This document shows positions 1 through 12,500 of a stretch of DNA of 64,000 nucleotides, one piece after another. The stretch lies in the NCBI GenBank assembly GCA_023614405.1, contig CM042686.1, positions 350,370,329 to 350,434,328 of the forward strand. Direction: 5' to 3'. The stretch is from Avena insularis (lineage: Eukaryota > Streptophyta > Magnoliopsida > Poales > Poaceae). The translations under genes were made by a program, and so were the position numbers. The first letter of the stretch is position 1, and each line of letters opens with the position of its first letter. The notes below the pieces were generated by a model that was given only the letters and a program-made list of their open reading frames with translations, was not told where the DNA came from and did no database searches.

Positions 1-1750
1 AACCTCTTTCAAACCGGTGCTCCATTGCATGTGGCGGTTGAATTCGAACATGTTCCTAAGGTTTTTGACTATGGTTTGACACATATTGTAGTGTCATTGC
101 ATTTGTTCTTTTGCAAACCACAATGATCCACATGGCCAGACATACTCGAGTGGGTGTGCTGATGCAACCTCTTTCGAACTAGTGCTCCATTGAATGTGAC
201 AGTTGAATTCCAATATGTTCCTATGGTTTCTGACCATGGTTTGACACATATTGGAGTGTCATTGCATGTGTTCTTTTCCAAACCACAATGATCCACATAT
301 CCACACACACTGAAGTGGGTGTGGTGATGCAACCTCTTTAGAACTGGTTCTTTATTGCATGTGGCATTTGAATTCCAACATGTTCCTGGGGGTTTCTGAC
401 CATGGTTTGACACATATTGGAGTGTAAGTGCGTGTGTTCCTTTCCAAACCACAATGAACCACATGGCCACACACACTCAAGTGGGTGCGGTAATACAACC
501 TCTTTCAAAATGGTGCTCTATTGCATGTGGCAGTTGAATTCCAACATGTTCCTGTGGTTTCTAACCATGGTTTGACACATATTGGAGTGTCATTGCATGT
601 TTCCTTTTTCCAAACCACAATGATCCACATGGCCACACAAACTCAAGTGGGTGTGGTGATGCAACCTCTTTCAAACACGTGCTCCATTGCATGTAGTGGT
701 TGAATTCCAACATGTTCCCGGGATTCTGACCGTGGTTATATTTGAGGGTCATTCCATGTGTTTGTTTCCAAACCACAATGATCCACATGGCAACACAAAC
801 TCAAGTGTGTGTGGTGATGCAACCTCTTTCAAACCGGTGCTCCATTGCATGTCGCGGTTGAATTCCAACATGTTCCTAGTGTTTTTGACCATGGTTTAAC
901 ACATATTGGAGTGTAATTGCATGTGTTCTTTTACAAACCACAATGATACATATGGCCACACTTACTCAAGTGGGTGTGCTGATGCGACCTCTTTCAAACT
1001 AGTGCTCCATTGCATGTGGCAGTTGAATTCCAACATATTCCTAGGGTTTCTGACGATGGTTTGACACATATTGGAGTGTCATTATATGTGTTCTTTTCCA
1101 AACCACAACGATCCACATATCCACACACACTCAAGTTGGTGTGGTGATGCAACCTATTTCAAACTGGTGCTCCATTGCATGTGGCAGTTTAATTCCAACA
1201 TGTTCCTTTGGTTTATGACAATGGTTTGATACATATTGGAGTGCCATTGCATGTGTTCTTTTCCAACCAACAATGATACACATGGCCACACACACTCAAG
1301 TGGGTCTGGTGATGCAATCTCTTTCAAACTGGTGCTCCATTGCATGTGGCAGTTGAATTCCAACATGTTTCTAGGGTTTCTGACCATGGTTTGACACATA
1401 TAGGAGTGTCATTGCATGTGTTCTTTTCCAAACCAAAATGATCAGATGGACACACACACTGCATTGGGTGTGGTGATGCAACCGCTTTCAAACTGGTGCT
1501 CCATTGCATGTGGCTGTTGAATTCCAACATCTTCCTGGGTTTCTAACCATGGTTTGACAGATATTGGTGTGTAATTGCATGTGTTCTTTTCCAAACCACA
1601 ATGATCCACATGGCCACACATACACAAGTGGGTGTGGTGATGCAACCTCTTTAAAACTAGTGCTCCATTGCATGTGGCAGTTGAATTCCAACATGTCCCT
1701 GGGGTTTTTGACCATTGTTTGACACATATTGGAGTGTCATTGCATGTGTT
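1..1750. repeat. Left copy of a 4,941-bp-spaced (30-mer) duplication
   Basis: This stretch is repeated at 4942-6691 with a constant offset of 4,941 bp, about 30 monomers. Shared private variants include GAATTCGAACATG near the start, the ACTATGG variant of the usual CCATGG, and the monomer ending TGCATTGGGTG near 1470. Identity drops abruptly after about 1750, where the two copies continue into different monomers. This spacing is neither the 12-mer nor the 35-mer period found further right. Confidence 0.85.
242..261. other. Example of the second per-monomer dyad (6-bp stem, 8-nt loop)
   Basis: TGACAC and GTGTCA are perfect inverted repeats separated by ATATTGGA. The arrangement recurs in many monomers. 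Where the right arm reads GTGTAA or GTGCCA the stem is weakened. It lies about 60 bp upstream of the 24-bp palindrome in each monomer. Confidence 0.75.
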
Positions 1751-4417
1751 ATTTTCCAAACCACAATGATCCACATGGCCACACAAACTCAAGTGGGTGT
1801 GGTGATGCAACCTCTTTCAAACCGGTGCTCCATTGCATCTGTTGGTTGAATTCCAACATGTTCCTAAGGTTTTTGACCATGGTTTGAAACATATTGTAGT
1901 GTCATTGCATGTGTTCTATTCCAAACCACAATGATCCACATGGGCACACATACTCAAGTGGGTGTGGTGATGCAACTTCTTTCAAACTAGTGCTCCATTG
2001 CATGTGGCAGTTGAATTCCAACATGTTCCTAGGGTTTCTGACCATGGTTTAACACACATTGGAGTGTCATTGCATGTGTTCTTTTCCAAACCACAAGGAT
2101 CCAGACATCCACACACACTAAAGTGGGTGTGGTGATGCAACTTCTTTAGAACTGGTTCTTTCTTGCATGTGGCATTTGAATTCCAACATGTTCCTAGGGG
2201 TTTCTGACCATGGTTTGACACATATTGCATTGTAATTGCGTGTGTTCTTTTCCAAAACAATGATCCACATGGCGACACAAACTCAAGTGGGTGTGGTGAT
2301 ACAACCTCTTTCAAACTGTTGCTCTATTGCATGTGGCAGTTGAATTCCAACATGTTCCTGGGGTTTCTAACCATGGTTTGACACATATTGGAGTGTCATT
2401 GCATGTGTTATTTTCCAAACCACAATGATCCACATGGCCACACACACTCAAGTGGGCGTGGTGATAAAACCTCTTTCAAACTGGTGCTCCATTGCGTGTG
2501 GCACTTCAATTCCAACATGTTTCTAGGGTTTCTAACCATGGTTTGAGTCATATTGGAGTGTCATTGCATGTGTTCTTTTCCAAACCAAAATGATCCACAT
2601 GACCACAGACACTCTAGTGGGTATGGTGATGCAACCGCTTTCAAACTGGTGCTCTATTGCATGTGGTAGTTGAATTCCAACATGTTCCTGGGGTTTCTAA
2701 CCAGGGTTTGACACATATTGGTTTGTCATTGCATGTGTTCTTTTCCAAATCTTAATGATCCACATGGCCACACAAACTCAAGTGGGTGTGGTGATGCATC
2801 CTCTTTCAAACTCGTGCTCCATTGCATGTGGTGGTTAAATTCCAACATGTTCCCGAGATTCTGACCATGGTTTGACACATATTTGAGTGTCATTGCATGT
2901 GTTTTTCAAAACCATAATCATCCACATGGCCACACAAACTCAAGTGGGTGTGGTGATGCAACCTCTTTCAAACCGGTTCTCCATTGCATGTGACAGTTGA
3001 ATTCCAACTTGTTGCTAGGGATTCTGACCATGGTTTGACACATATTGGAGTGTAATTGCATGTGTTCTTTTACAAACCATAATGATCCACATGGCCACAC
3101 ATACTCAAGTGGGTGTGGTGATGCAACCTCTTTCAAACTAGTGCTCCATTGAAGGTGGAAGTTGAATTCTAACATATTCCTAGGGTTTCTGACCATGGTT
3201 TGACACATATTTGAGTGTCATTGCACGTGTTCTTTTCCAAACCACAATGATCCACATATCCACACACATAATCAAGTGGGTGTGGTGATGCAACCTCTTT
3301 CATGCTGGTGCTCCATTGCATGTGGTAGTTGAATTCCAATATGTTCCTAGGGTTTCTGAATATGGTTTGACACATTTTGGAGTGTCATTGCATGTGTTCT
3401 TTTCCAAACCAAAATGATCCACATGGCCATACACACTCCAGTGGGTGTGGTGATGCAACCGCTTTCAAACTAGTGCTCTATTGCATGTGGCAGTGGAATT
3501 GCAACGTGTTCCTGGGTTTTCTAACCATGGTTTGACACATATTGGAGTATCATTGCATGTGTTCTTTTCGAAACCACAATGATCCACATGGCCACACAAA
3601 CTCAAGTGGGTGTTATGATGCAACCTCTTTCAAACTCGTGCTCCATTGCATGTGGTGGTTGAATTCCAACATGTTCCTGGGATTCTGACCATGGTTTGAC
3701 ACATATTTGAGTGTCATTGCATGTGTTTTTTCAAAACCATAATGATCCACATGGCCACACAAACTCAAGCGTGTGTGGTGATGCAACCTCTTTCACACCG
3801 GTGCTCCATTGCATGTGACGGTTGAATTCCAACATGTTCCTAGGGATTCTGACCATGGTTTAACACATATTGGAGTGTAATTACATGTGTTATTTTACAA
3901 ACCACAATGATCCACATGGCCACACATACTCAAGTGGGTGTGGTGATGCAACCTCTTTCAAACTAGTGCTCCATTGCATGTGGAAGTTGAATTCCAACAT
4001 ATTCCTAGGGTTTTTGACCATGGTTTGACACATATTTGAGTGTCATTGCATGTGTTCTTTTCCAAACCACAATGATTCACATATCCACACACACACTCAA
4101 GTGGGTGTGGTCATGCAACCTCTTTCAAACTAGTGCTCCATTGCATGTGGAAGTTGAATTCCAACATATTCCTAGGGTTACTGACCATGGTTTGACACAT
4201 ATTTGAGTGTCATTGCATGTGTTATTTTCCAAACCACAATGATCCACATATCCACACACACACTAAAGTGGGTGTGATAATGCAACCTGATTGAAACTAG
4301 TGCTCCATTCCAGTGGCAGTTTAATTCCAACATGTTCCTGGGGTTTCTGACCATGGTTTGACACATATTGGAGAGTCATTGCATGTGTTCTTTTCCAAAC
4401 CACAATGGTCCACATGT

Positions 4418-4441
4418 CCACACACACTCAAGTGGGTGTGG
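4418..4441. other. Example of the 24-bp near-palindrome in satellite monomers
   Basis: The arms are CCACACACACT and AGTGGGTGTGG around a central CA. Reverse-complementing the right arm gives CCACACCCACT, so 10 of 11 positions pair, with CACT-CA-AGTG perfect at the centre. The same dyad recurs at the equivalent place in most monomers, with occasional mutations such as CTCTAGTGGG or ATTCAAGTCGG-like forms. It could be a protein-binding dyad or extrude as a cruciform; the function is unknown. Confidence 0.8.
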
Positions 4442-4941
4442 TGATGCTACCTCTTTCAAGCTGGTGCTCCATTGCATGTGGTAGTTCAATTCAAACATGT
4501 TCCTATGTTTTCTAACCATGGTTTATCACATATTGGAGTTTCATTGCATGTGTTCTTTTCCAAACCAAAATGATCCACATGGACACACACTCTCCAGTGG
4601 GTGTGGTGATGCAACTGCTTTCAAACTAATGCTCTATTGCATGTGGTAGTGGAATTCCAACATGTTCCTGGGTTTTCTAACCATGGTTCGACACATATTG
4701 GAGTGTCATTGCATGTGTTCTTTTCCAAACCACAATGATCCACATGGCCACACAAACTCAGGTGGGTGTGGTGATGCTACCTCTTTCAAACTCGTGCTCC
4801 ATTGCATGTGGTGGTTGAATTCCAACATGTTCCTGGGATTCTGACCCTGGTTTGACACATATTTGAGTGTCATTGCATGAATTCTTTTCCAAACCACAAC
4901 GATCCACATGGCCACACAAACTCAAGTGGGTGTGGTGATGC

Positions 4942-6691
4942 AACCTCTTTCAAACCGGTGCTCCATTGCTTGTGGCGGTTGAATTCGAACATGTTCCTAA
5001 GGTTTTTGACTATGGTTTGACACATATTGTAGTGTCTTTGCATTTGTTCTTTTCCAAACCACAATGATCCACATGGCCAGACATACTCGAGTGGGTGTGC
5101 TGATGCAACCTCTTTCGAACTAGTGCTCCATTGCATGTGACAGTTGAATTCCAATATGTTCCTATGGTTTCTGACCATGGTTTGACACATATTGGAGTGT
5201 CACTGCATGTGTTCTTTTCCAAACCACAATGATCCACATATCCACACACACTGAAGTGGGTGTGGTGATGCAACCTCTTTAGAACTGGTTCTTTATTGCA
5301 TGTGGCATTTGAATTCCAACATGTTCCTGGGGGTTTCTGACCATGGTTTGACACATATTGGAGTGTAAGTGCGTGTGTTCCTTTCCAAACCACAATGAAC
5401 CACATGGCCACACACACTCAAGTGGGTGCGGTAATACAACCTCTTTCAAAATGGTGCTCTATTGCATGTGGCAGGTGAATTCCAACATGTTCCTGTGGTT
5501 TCTAACCATGGTTTGACACATATTGGAGTGTCATTGCATGTTTCCTTTTTCCAAACCACAATGATCCACATGGCCACACAAACTCAAGTGGGTGTGGTGA
5601 TGCAACCTCTTTCAAACACGTGCTCCATTGCATGTAGTGGTTGAATTCCAACATGTTCCCTGGATTCTGACCGTTGTTATATTTGAGTGTCATTCCATGT
5701 GTTTGTTTCCAAACCACAATGATCCACATGGCCACACAAACTCAAGTGTGTGTGGTGATGCAACCTCTTTCAAACCGGTGCTCCATTGCATGTCGCGGTT
5801 GAATTCCAACATGTTCCTAGTGTTTCTGACCATGGTTTAACACATATTGGAGTGTAATTGCATGTGTTCTTTTACAAACCACAATGATACACATGGCCAC
5901 ACTTACTCAAGTGGGTGTGCTGATGCAACCTCTTTCAAACTAGTGCTCCATTGCAGGTGGCAGTTGAATTCCAACATATTCCTAGGGTTTCTGACGATGG
6001 TTTGACACATATTGGAGTGTCATTATATGTGTTCTTTTCCAAACCACAACGATCCACATATCCACACACACTCAAGTTGGTGTGGTGATGCAACCTATTT
6101 CAAACTGGTGCTCCATTGCATGTGGCAGTTTAATTCCAACATGTTCCTTTGGTTTATGACAATGGTTTGACACATATTCGAGTGCCATTGCATGTGTTCT
6201 TTTCCAACCAACAATGTTACACATGGCCACACACACTCAAGTGGGTGTGGTGATGCAACCTCTTTCAAACTGGTGCTCCATTGCATGTGGTAGTTGAATT
6301 CCAACATGTTTCTAGGGTTTCTGACCATGGTTTGACACATATAGGAGTGTCATTGCATGTGTTCTTTTCCAAACCAAAATGATCAGATGGACACACACAC
6401 TGCATTGGGTGTGGTGATGCAACCGCTTTCAAACTGGTGCTCCATTGCATGTGGCTGTTGAATTCCAACATCTTCCTGGGTTTCTAACCATGGTTTGACA
6501 GATATTGGTGTGTAATTGCATGTGTTCTTTTCCAAACCACAATGATCCACATGGCCACACATACACAAGTGGGTGTGGTGATGCAACCTCTTTAAAACTA
6601 GTGCTCCATTGCATGTGGCAGTTGAATTCCAACATGTCCCTAGGGTTTTTGACCATTGTTTGACACATATTGGAGTGTCATTGCATGTGTT
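4942..6691. repeat. Right copy of the 4,941-bp-spaced duplication
   Basis: This is the partner of bases 1-1750, carrying the same private variants with a few substitutions, for example GGCAGGTG for GGCAGTTG near 5472. Its right-hand part also belongs to the partial 35-mer HOR copy, so the two long-range periodicities overlap here. Confidence 0.85.
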
Positions 6692-9551
6692 CTTTTCCAA
6701 ACCACAATGATACACACGGCCACACACAGTCAGGTGGATATGGTGATGCATCCTCTATCAAACTGGTGCTCCATTGCATGTGGCAGTTTAATTCCAACAT
6801 GTTTCTGGGTTTCTAACCATGGTTTGACACATATTGGAGTGTCATTGTATGTGTTATTTTCCAAACCAAAATGATCCACATGGACACACACACTGAAGTG
6901 GGTGTGGTGATGCAACTTCTTTCAAACTCGTGCTCCATTGCATGTGGCAGTTCAATTCCAACATGTTACTGGGGTTTCTAACCATGGTTTGACCCTTATT
7001 GGAATGTCATTGCATGTGTTTTTTCCAAACCACAATAATCCACATGGCCACATAACCTCAAGTGGGTGTGGTTATGCAAGCTATTTAAAATTGGTGCTCC
7101 ATTGCATGTGGTGGTTGAATTCCAACATGTTCCTTGGGTTTATGACCATGGTTTGACACATATTGGAGTGTCATTGCATGTGTTCCTTTCCAAACCACAA
7201 TGATGCACATGGCCACACAAACTCAAGTGGGTGTGGTGATTCAACCTCTTTCAAACTGGTGCTCCATTGCATGTGGCGGTTCAAGTCTAACATATTCCTA
7301 GGGTTTCTGACCATGGTTTGACACATGTTGGACTGTCATTGCATGTGTTTTTTTCCAAACGACAATGATCCACATGGCCACACACACTCAAGTTGGTGTG
7401 GTGATGTACCCTCTTTCAAACTAGTGCTCTGTTGCATGTTGCAGTTGAATTCCAATATGTTCTTGGGGTTTTTGACCATGGTTTGACACATATTGTAGTG
7501 TCATTGCATGTGTTCTTTTCCAAACCACAATGATCCACATGGCCACACATAATCAAGTGGGTGTGGCTATCCAACAGCTTTCAGTCTAGTGCTCCATTGC
7601 ATGCGGCAGTTGAATTCCAACTTGTTCTAGGGGGTTTTGACCATGGTATGACACATATGGGAGTGTCATTGCATGTGTCCTTTTCCAAACCACAATGATC
7701 CACATATCCACACACACTGAAGTGGGTGTGGTGATGCAACCTATTTAGAACTGGTTCTTTATTGCATGTGGCATTTGAATTACAACATGTTCCTAGGGTT
7801 TCTGACCATGGTTTGACACATATTGGAGTGTAATTGCGTGTGTTCTTTTCCAAACCACAATTATCCACATGGCCACACACACTCAAGTGGGTGTGGTGAT
7901 GCAACCTGTTTCAAACTAGTGCTCCATTTCATGTGGCAGTTGAATTCCAACATGTTCATGGGGTTTGACAATGGTTTGACACATATTGGAGTGTCATTGC
8001 TTGTGTTCTTTTTCAAACCACAATGATCCACATGGCCACACACACTCAAGTGGATGTGGTGATACAACCTCTTTCAAACTGGTGCTCCATTGCATGTGGC
8101 AGTTGAATTCCAACATGTTCCTGGCGTTTATGACCATGATTTGACTCATATTGGAGTGTAATAGCATGTTTTCTTTTCAACCAAAATGATCCACATGGCC
8201 ACACACTCTAGTGGGTGTGGTGATGCAACCGCTTTCAAACTGGTGTTGTATTGCATGTGGCGGTTGAATTCCAACATGTTCTGGGGTTTCTAACCATGGT
8301 TTAACACATATTGGAGTGCCATTGCATGTGTTCTTTTCCAAACTACAATGATCCACATGGCCACAAAAACTCAAGTGGGTGTGGTGATGCCACCTCTTTC
8401 AAACGGGTCATCCATTGCATGTGGCGGTTTAATTCCAACATGTTCCTAGGGTTTCTGACCATGGTTTGACACATATTCGTGTGTAATTGCATGTGTTGTT
8501 TTCCAAAACACAATGATCCACATGGCCACACATACTCAAGTCGGTGCGGTGATGCAACCTCTTACAAAGTAGTGCTCCATTGCATGTGGCAGTTGAATTC
8601 CACCATGTTCCTAGGGTTTCTGACCATGGTTTGACACATATTGAAGTGTAATTGCATGTGTTCTTTTCCAAACCACAACGATCCACATGTCCACACATAC
8701 TCAACTGGGTGTGGTGATGCAACCTCTTTCAAAGTAGTGCTCCATTGCATGTGGTTGAATTCCAACATGTTCCTAGGGTTTCTGACCATGGTTTGAGGCA
8801 TATTGGAGTGTAATTCCATGTGTTCTTTTCCAAACCATAATTATCCACATATCCACACACACTCATGTGGGTGTGGTGATGCAACCTCTTTCAAACTGGT
8901 CATCCATTGCATGTGGCAGTTTAATTCCAACATGTTCCTAGGGTTTCTGACCATTGTTTGACACATATTGGAGTGTCATTGCATGTGTTCTTTTCGAAAC
9001 CACAATGATCAACATATCCACACACACTGAAGTGGGTGTGGTGATGCAACCTCTTTAGAACTGGTTCTTTATTGCATGTGGCATTTGAATTCCAACATGT
9101 TCCTGGGGGTTTCTGACCATGAATTGACACATATTGGAGTGTCATTGCATGTGTTCCTTTCCAAACCACAATGATGCACATGGCCACACAAACTCAAGTG
9201 GGTGTGGTGATTCAACTTCTTTCAAACCGGTGCTCCATTGCATGTGGCGGTTCAAGTCCAACATATTCCTAGGGTTTCTGACCATGGTTTGACTCATGTT
9301 GGACTATCATTACATGTGTTGTTTTCCAAACGACAATGATCCACATGTCCACATACACTCAAGTAGGTGTGGTGATGTACCCTCTTTCAAACTAGTGCTC
9401 TGTTGCATGTTGAAGTTGAATTCCAATATGTTCTTGGGGTTTTTGACCATGGTTTGACACATATTGTAGTGTCATTGCATGCGTTCTTTTCCAAACCACA
9501 ATGATCCACATGGCCACACATAATCAAGTGGGTGTGGCTATCCAACATCGT
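5225..9551. repeat. Partial 35-mer HOR copy
   Basis: This segment aligns with about 16920-21256 at an offset of 11,695-11,705 bp. The offset drifts because of small indels near 7970, 8185 and 8750. It carries the distinctive series found in the full 35-mers: the AAGTGCGTGTG variant, the short monomer with CCGTGGTTATATTTGAG (CCGTTGTTATATTTGAG in this copy), the AGATGGACACAC monomer and the CACATAACCTCAAG monomer. It ends in the first 12-mer unit. The beginning of the 35-mer is missing or diverged. Confidence 0.8.
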
Positions 9552-12500
9552 TCAGTCTAGTGTTCCATTGCATGCGGCACTTGAATTCCAACTTGTTCTA
9601 GGGGTTTTTGACCATGGTATGACACATATGGGAGTGTCATTGCATGTGTCCTTTTCCAAACCACAATGATCCACATATCCACACACACTGAAGTGGGTGT
9701 GGTGATGCAACCTATTTAGAACTGGTTCTTTATTGCATGTGGCATTTGAATTACAACATGTTCCTAGGGTTTCTGACCATGGTTTGACACATATTGGAGT
9801 GTAATTTCGTGTGTTCTTTTCCAAACCACAATTATCCACATGGCCACACACACTCAAGTGGGTGTGGTGATGCAACCTGTTTCAAACTAGTGCTCCATTT
9901 CATGTGGCAGTTGAATTCCAACATGTTCATGGGGTTTCTGACAATGGTTTGACACATATTGGAGTGTCATTGCTTGTGTTCTTTTTCAAACCACAATGAT
10001 CCACATGGCCACACACACTCAAGTGGATGTGGTGATACAACCTCTTTCAAACTGGTGCTCCATTGCATGTGGCAGTTGAATTCCAACATGTTCCTGGCGT
10101 TTATGACCATGATTTGACTCATATTGGAGTGTAATAGCATGTTTTCTTTTCTAAACCAAAATGATCCACATGGCCACACACACTCTAGTGGGTGTGGTGA
10201 TGCAACCGCTTTCAAACTGGTGTTGTATTGCATGTGGCAGTTGAATTCCAACATGTTCCTGGGGTTTCTAACCATGGTTTGACACATATTGGAGTGCCAT
10301 TGCATGTGTTCTTTTCCAAACTACAATGATCCACATGGCCACAAAAACTCAAGTGGGTGTGGTGATGCGACCTCTTTCAAACCGGTGCTCCAGTGCATGT
10401 GGCGGTTGCATTCCAACATGTTCCTAGAGTTTCTGACCATGGTTTGACACATATTCGTGTGTAATTGCATGTGTTGTTTTCCAAAACACAATGATCCACA
10501 TGGCCACACATACTCAAGTCGGTGCGGTGATGCAACCTCTTACAAAGTAGTGCTCCATTGCATGTGGCAGTTGAATTCCACCATGTTCCTAGGGTTTCTG
10601 ACCATGGTTTGACACATATTGAAGTGTAATTGCATGTGTTCTTTTCCAAACCACAACGATCCACATGTCCACACATACTCAACTGGGTGTGGTGATGCAA
10701 CCTCTTTCAAAGTAGTGCTCCATTGCATGTGGCAGTTGAATTCCAACATGTTCCTAGGATTTCTAACCATGGTTTGAGGCATATTGGAGTGTAATTCCAT
10801 GTGTTCTTTTCCAAACCATAATTATCCACATATCCACACACACTCATGTGGGTGTGGTGATGCAACCTCTTTCAAACTGGTCATCCATTGCATGTGGCAG
10901 TTTAATTCCAACATGTTCCTAGGGTTTCTGACCATTGTTTGACACATATTGGAGTGTCATTGCATGTGTTCTTTTCGAAACCACAATGATCAACATATCC
11001 ACACACACTGAAGTGGGTGTGGTGATGCAACCTCTTTAGAACTGGTTCTTTATTGCATGTGGCATTTGAATTCCAACATGTTCCTGGGGGTTTCTCACCA
11101 TGGTTTGACACATATTGGAGTGTCATTGCATGTGTTCCTTTCCAAACCACAATGATGCACATGGCCACACAAACTCAAGTGGGTGTGGTGATTCAACTTC
11201 TTTCAAACCGGTGCTCCATTGCATGTGGCGGTTCAAGTCCAACATATTCCTAGGGTTTCTAACCATGGTTTGACTCATGTTGGACTATCATTACATGTGT
11301 TGTTTTCCAAACGACAATGATCCACATGTCCACATACACTCAAGTAGGTGTGGTGATGTACCCTCTTTCAAACTAGTGCTCTGTTGCATGTTGAAGTTGA
11401 ATTCCAATATGTTCTTGGGGTTTTGACCATGGTTTGACACATATTGTAGTGCCATTGCATGCGTTCTTTTCCAAACCACAATGATCCACATGGCCACACA
11501 TAATCAAGTGGGTGTGGCTATCCAACATCGTTCAGTCTAGTGTTCCATTGCATGCGGCACTTGAATTCCAACTTGTTCTAGGGGTTTTTGACCATGGTAT
11601 GACACATATGGGAGTGTCATTGCATGTGTCCTTTTCCAAACCACAATGATCCACATATCCACACACACTGAAGTGGGTGTGGTGATGCAACCTATTTAGA
11701 ACTGGTTCTTTATTGCATGTGGCATTTGAATTACAACATGTTCCTAGGGTTTCTGACCATGGTTTGACACATATTGGAGTGTAATTGCGTGTGTTCTTTT
11801 CCAAACCACAATTATCCACATGGCCACACACACTCAAGTGGGTGTGGTGATGCAACCTGTTTCAAACTAGTGCTCCATTTCATGTGGCAGTTGAATTCCA
11901 ACATGTTCATGGGGTTTCTGACAATGGTTTGACACATATTGGAGTGTCATTGCTTGTGTTCTTTTTCAAACCACAATGATCCACATGGCCACACACACTC
12001 AAGTGGATGTGTTGATACAACCTCTTTCAAACTGGTGCTCCATTGCATGTGGCAGTTGAATTCCAACATGTTCCTGGCGTTTATGACCATGATTTGACTC
12101 ATATTGGAGTGTAATAGCATGTTTTCTTTTCTAAACCAAAATGATCCACATGGCCACACACACTCTAGTGGGTGTGGTGATGCAACCGCTTTCAAACTGG
12201 TGTTGTATTGCATGTGGCAATTGAATTCCAACATGTTCCTGGGGTTTCTAACCATGGTTTGACACATATTGGAGTGCCATTGCATGTGTTCTTTTCCAAA
12301 CTACAATGATCCACATGGCCACAAAAACTCAAGTGGGTGTGGTGATGCGACCTCTTTCAAACCGGTGCTCCAGTGCATGTGGCGGTTGCATTCCAACATG
12401 TTCCTAGAGTTTCTGACCATGGTTTGACACATATTCGTGTGTAATTGCATGTGTTGTTTTCCAAAACACAATGATCCACATGGCCACACATACTCAAGTC

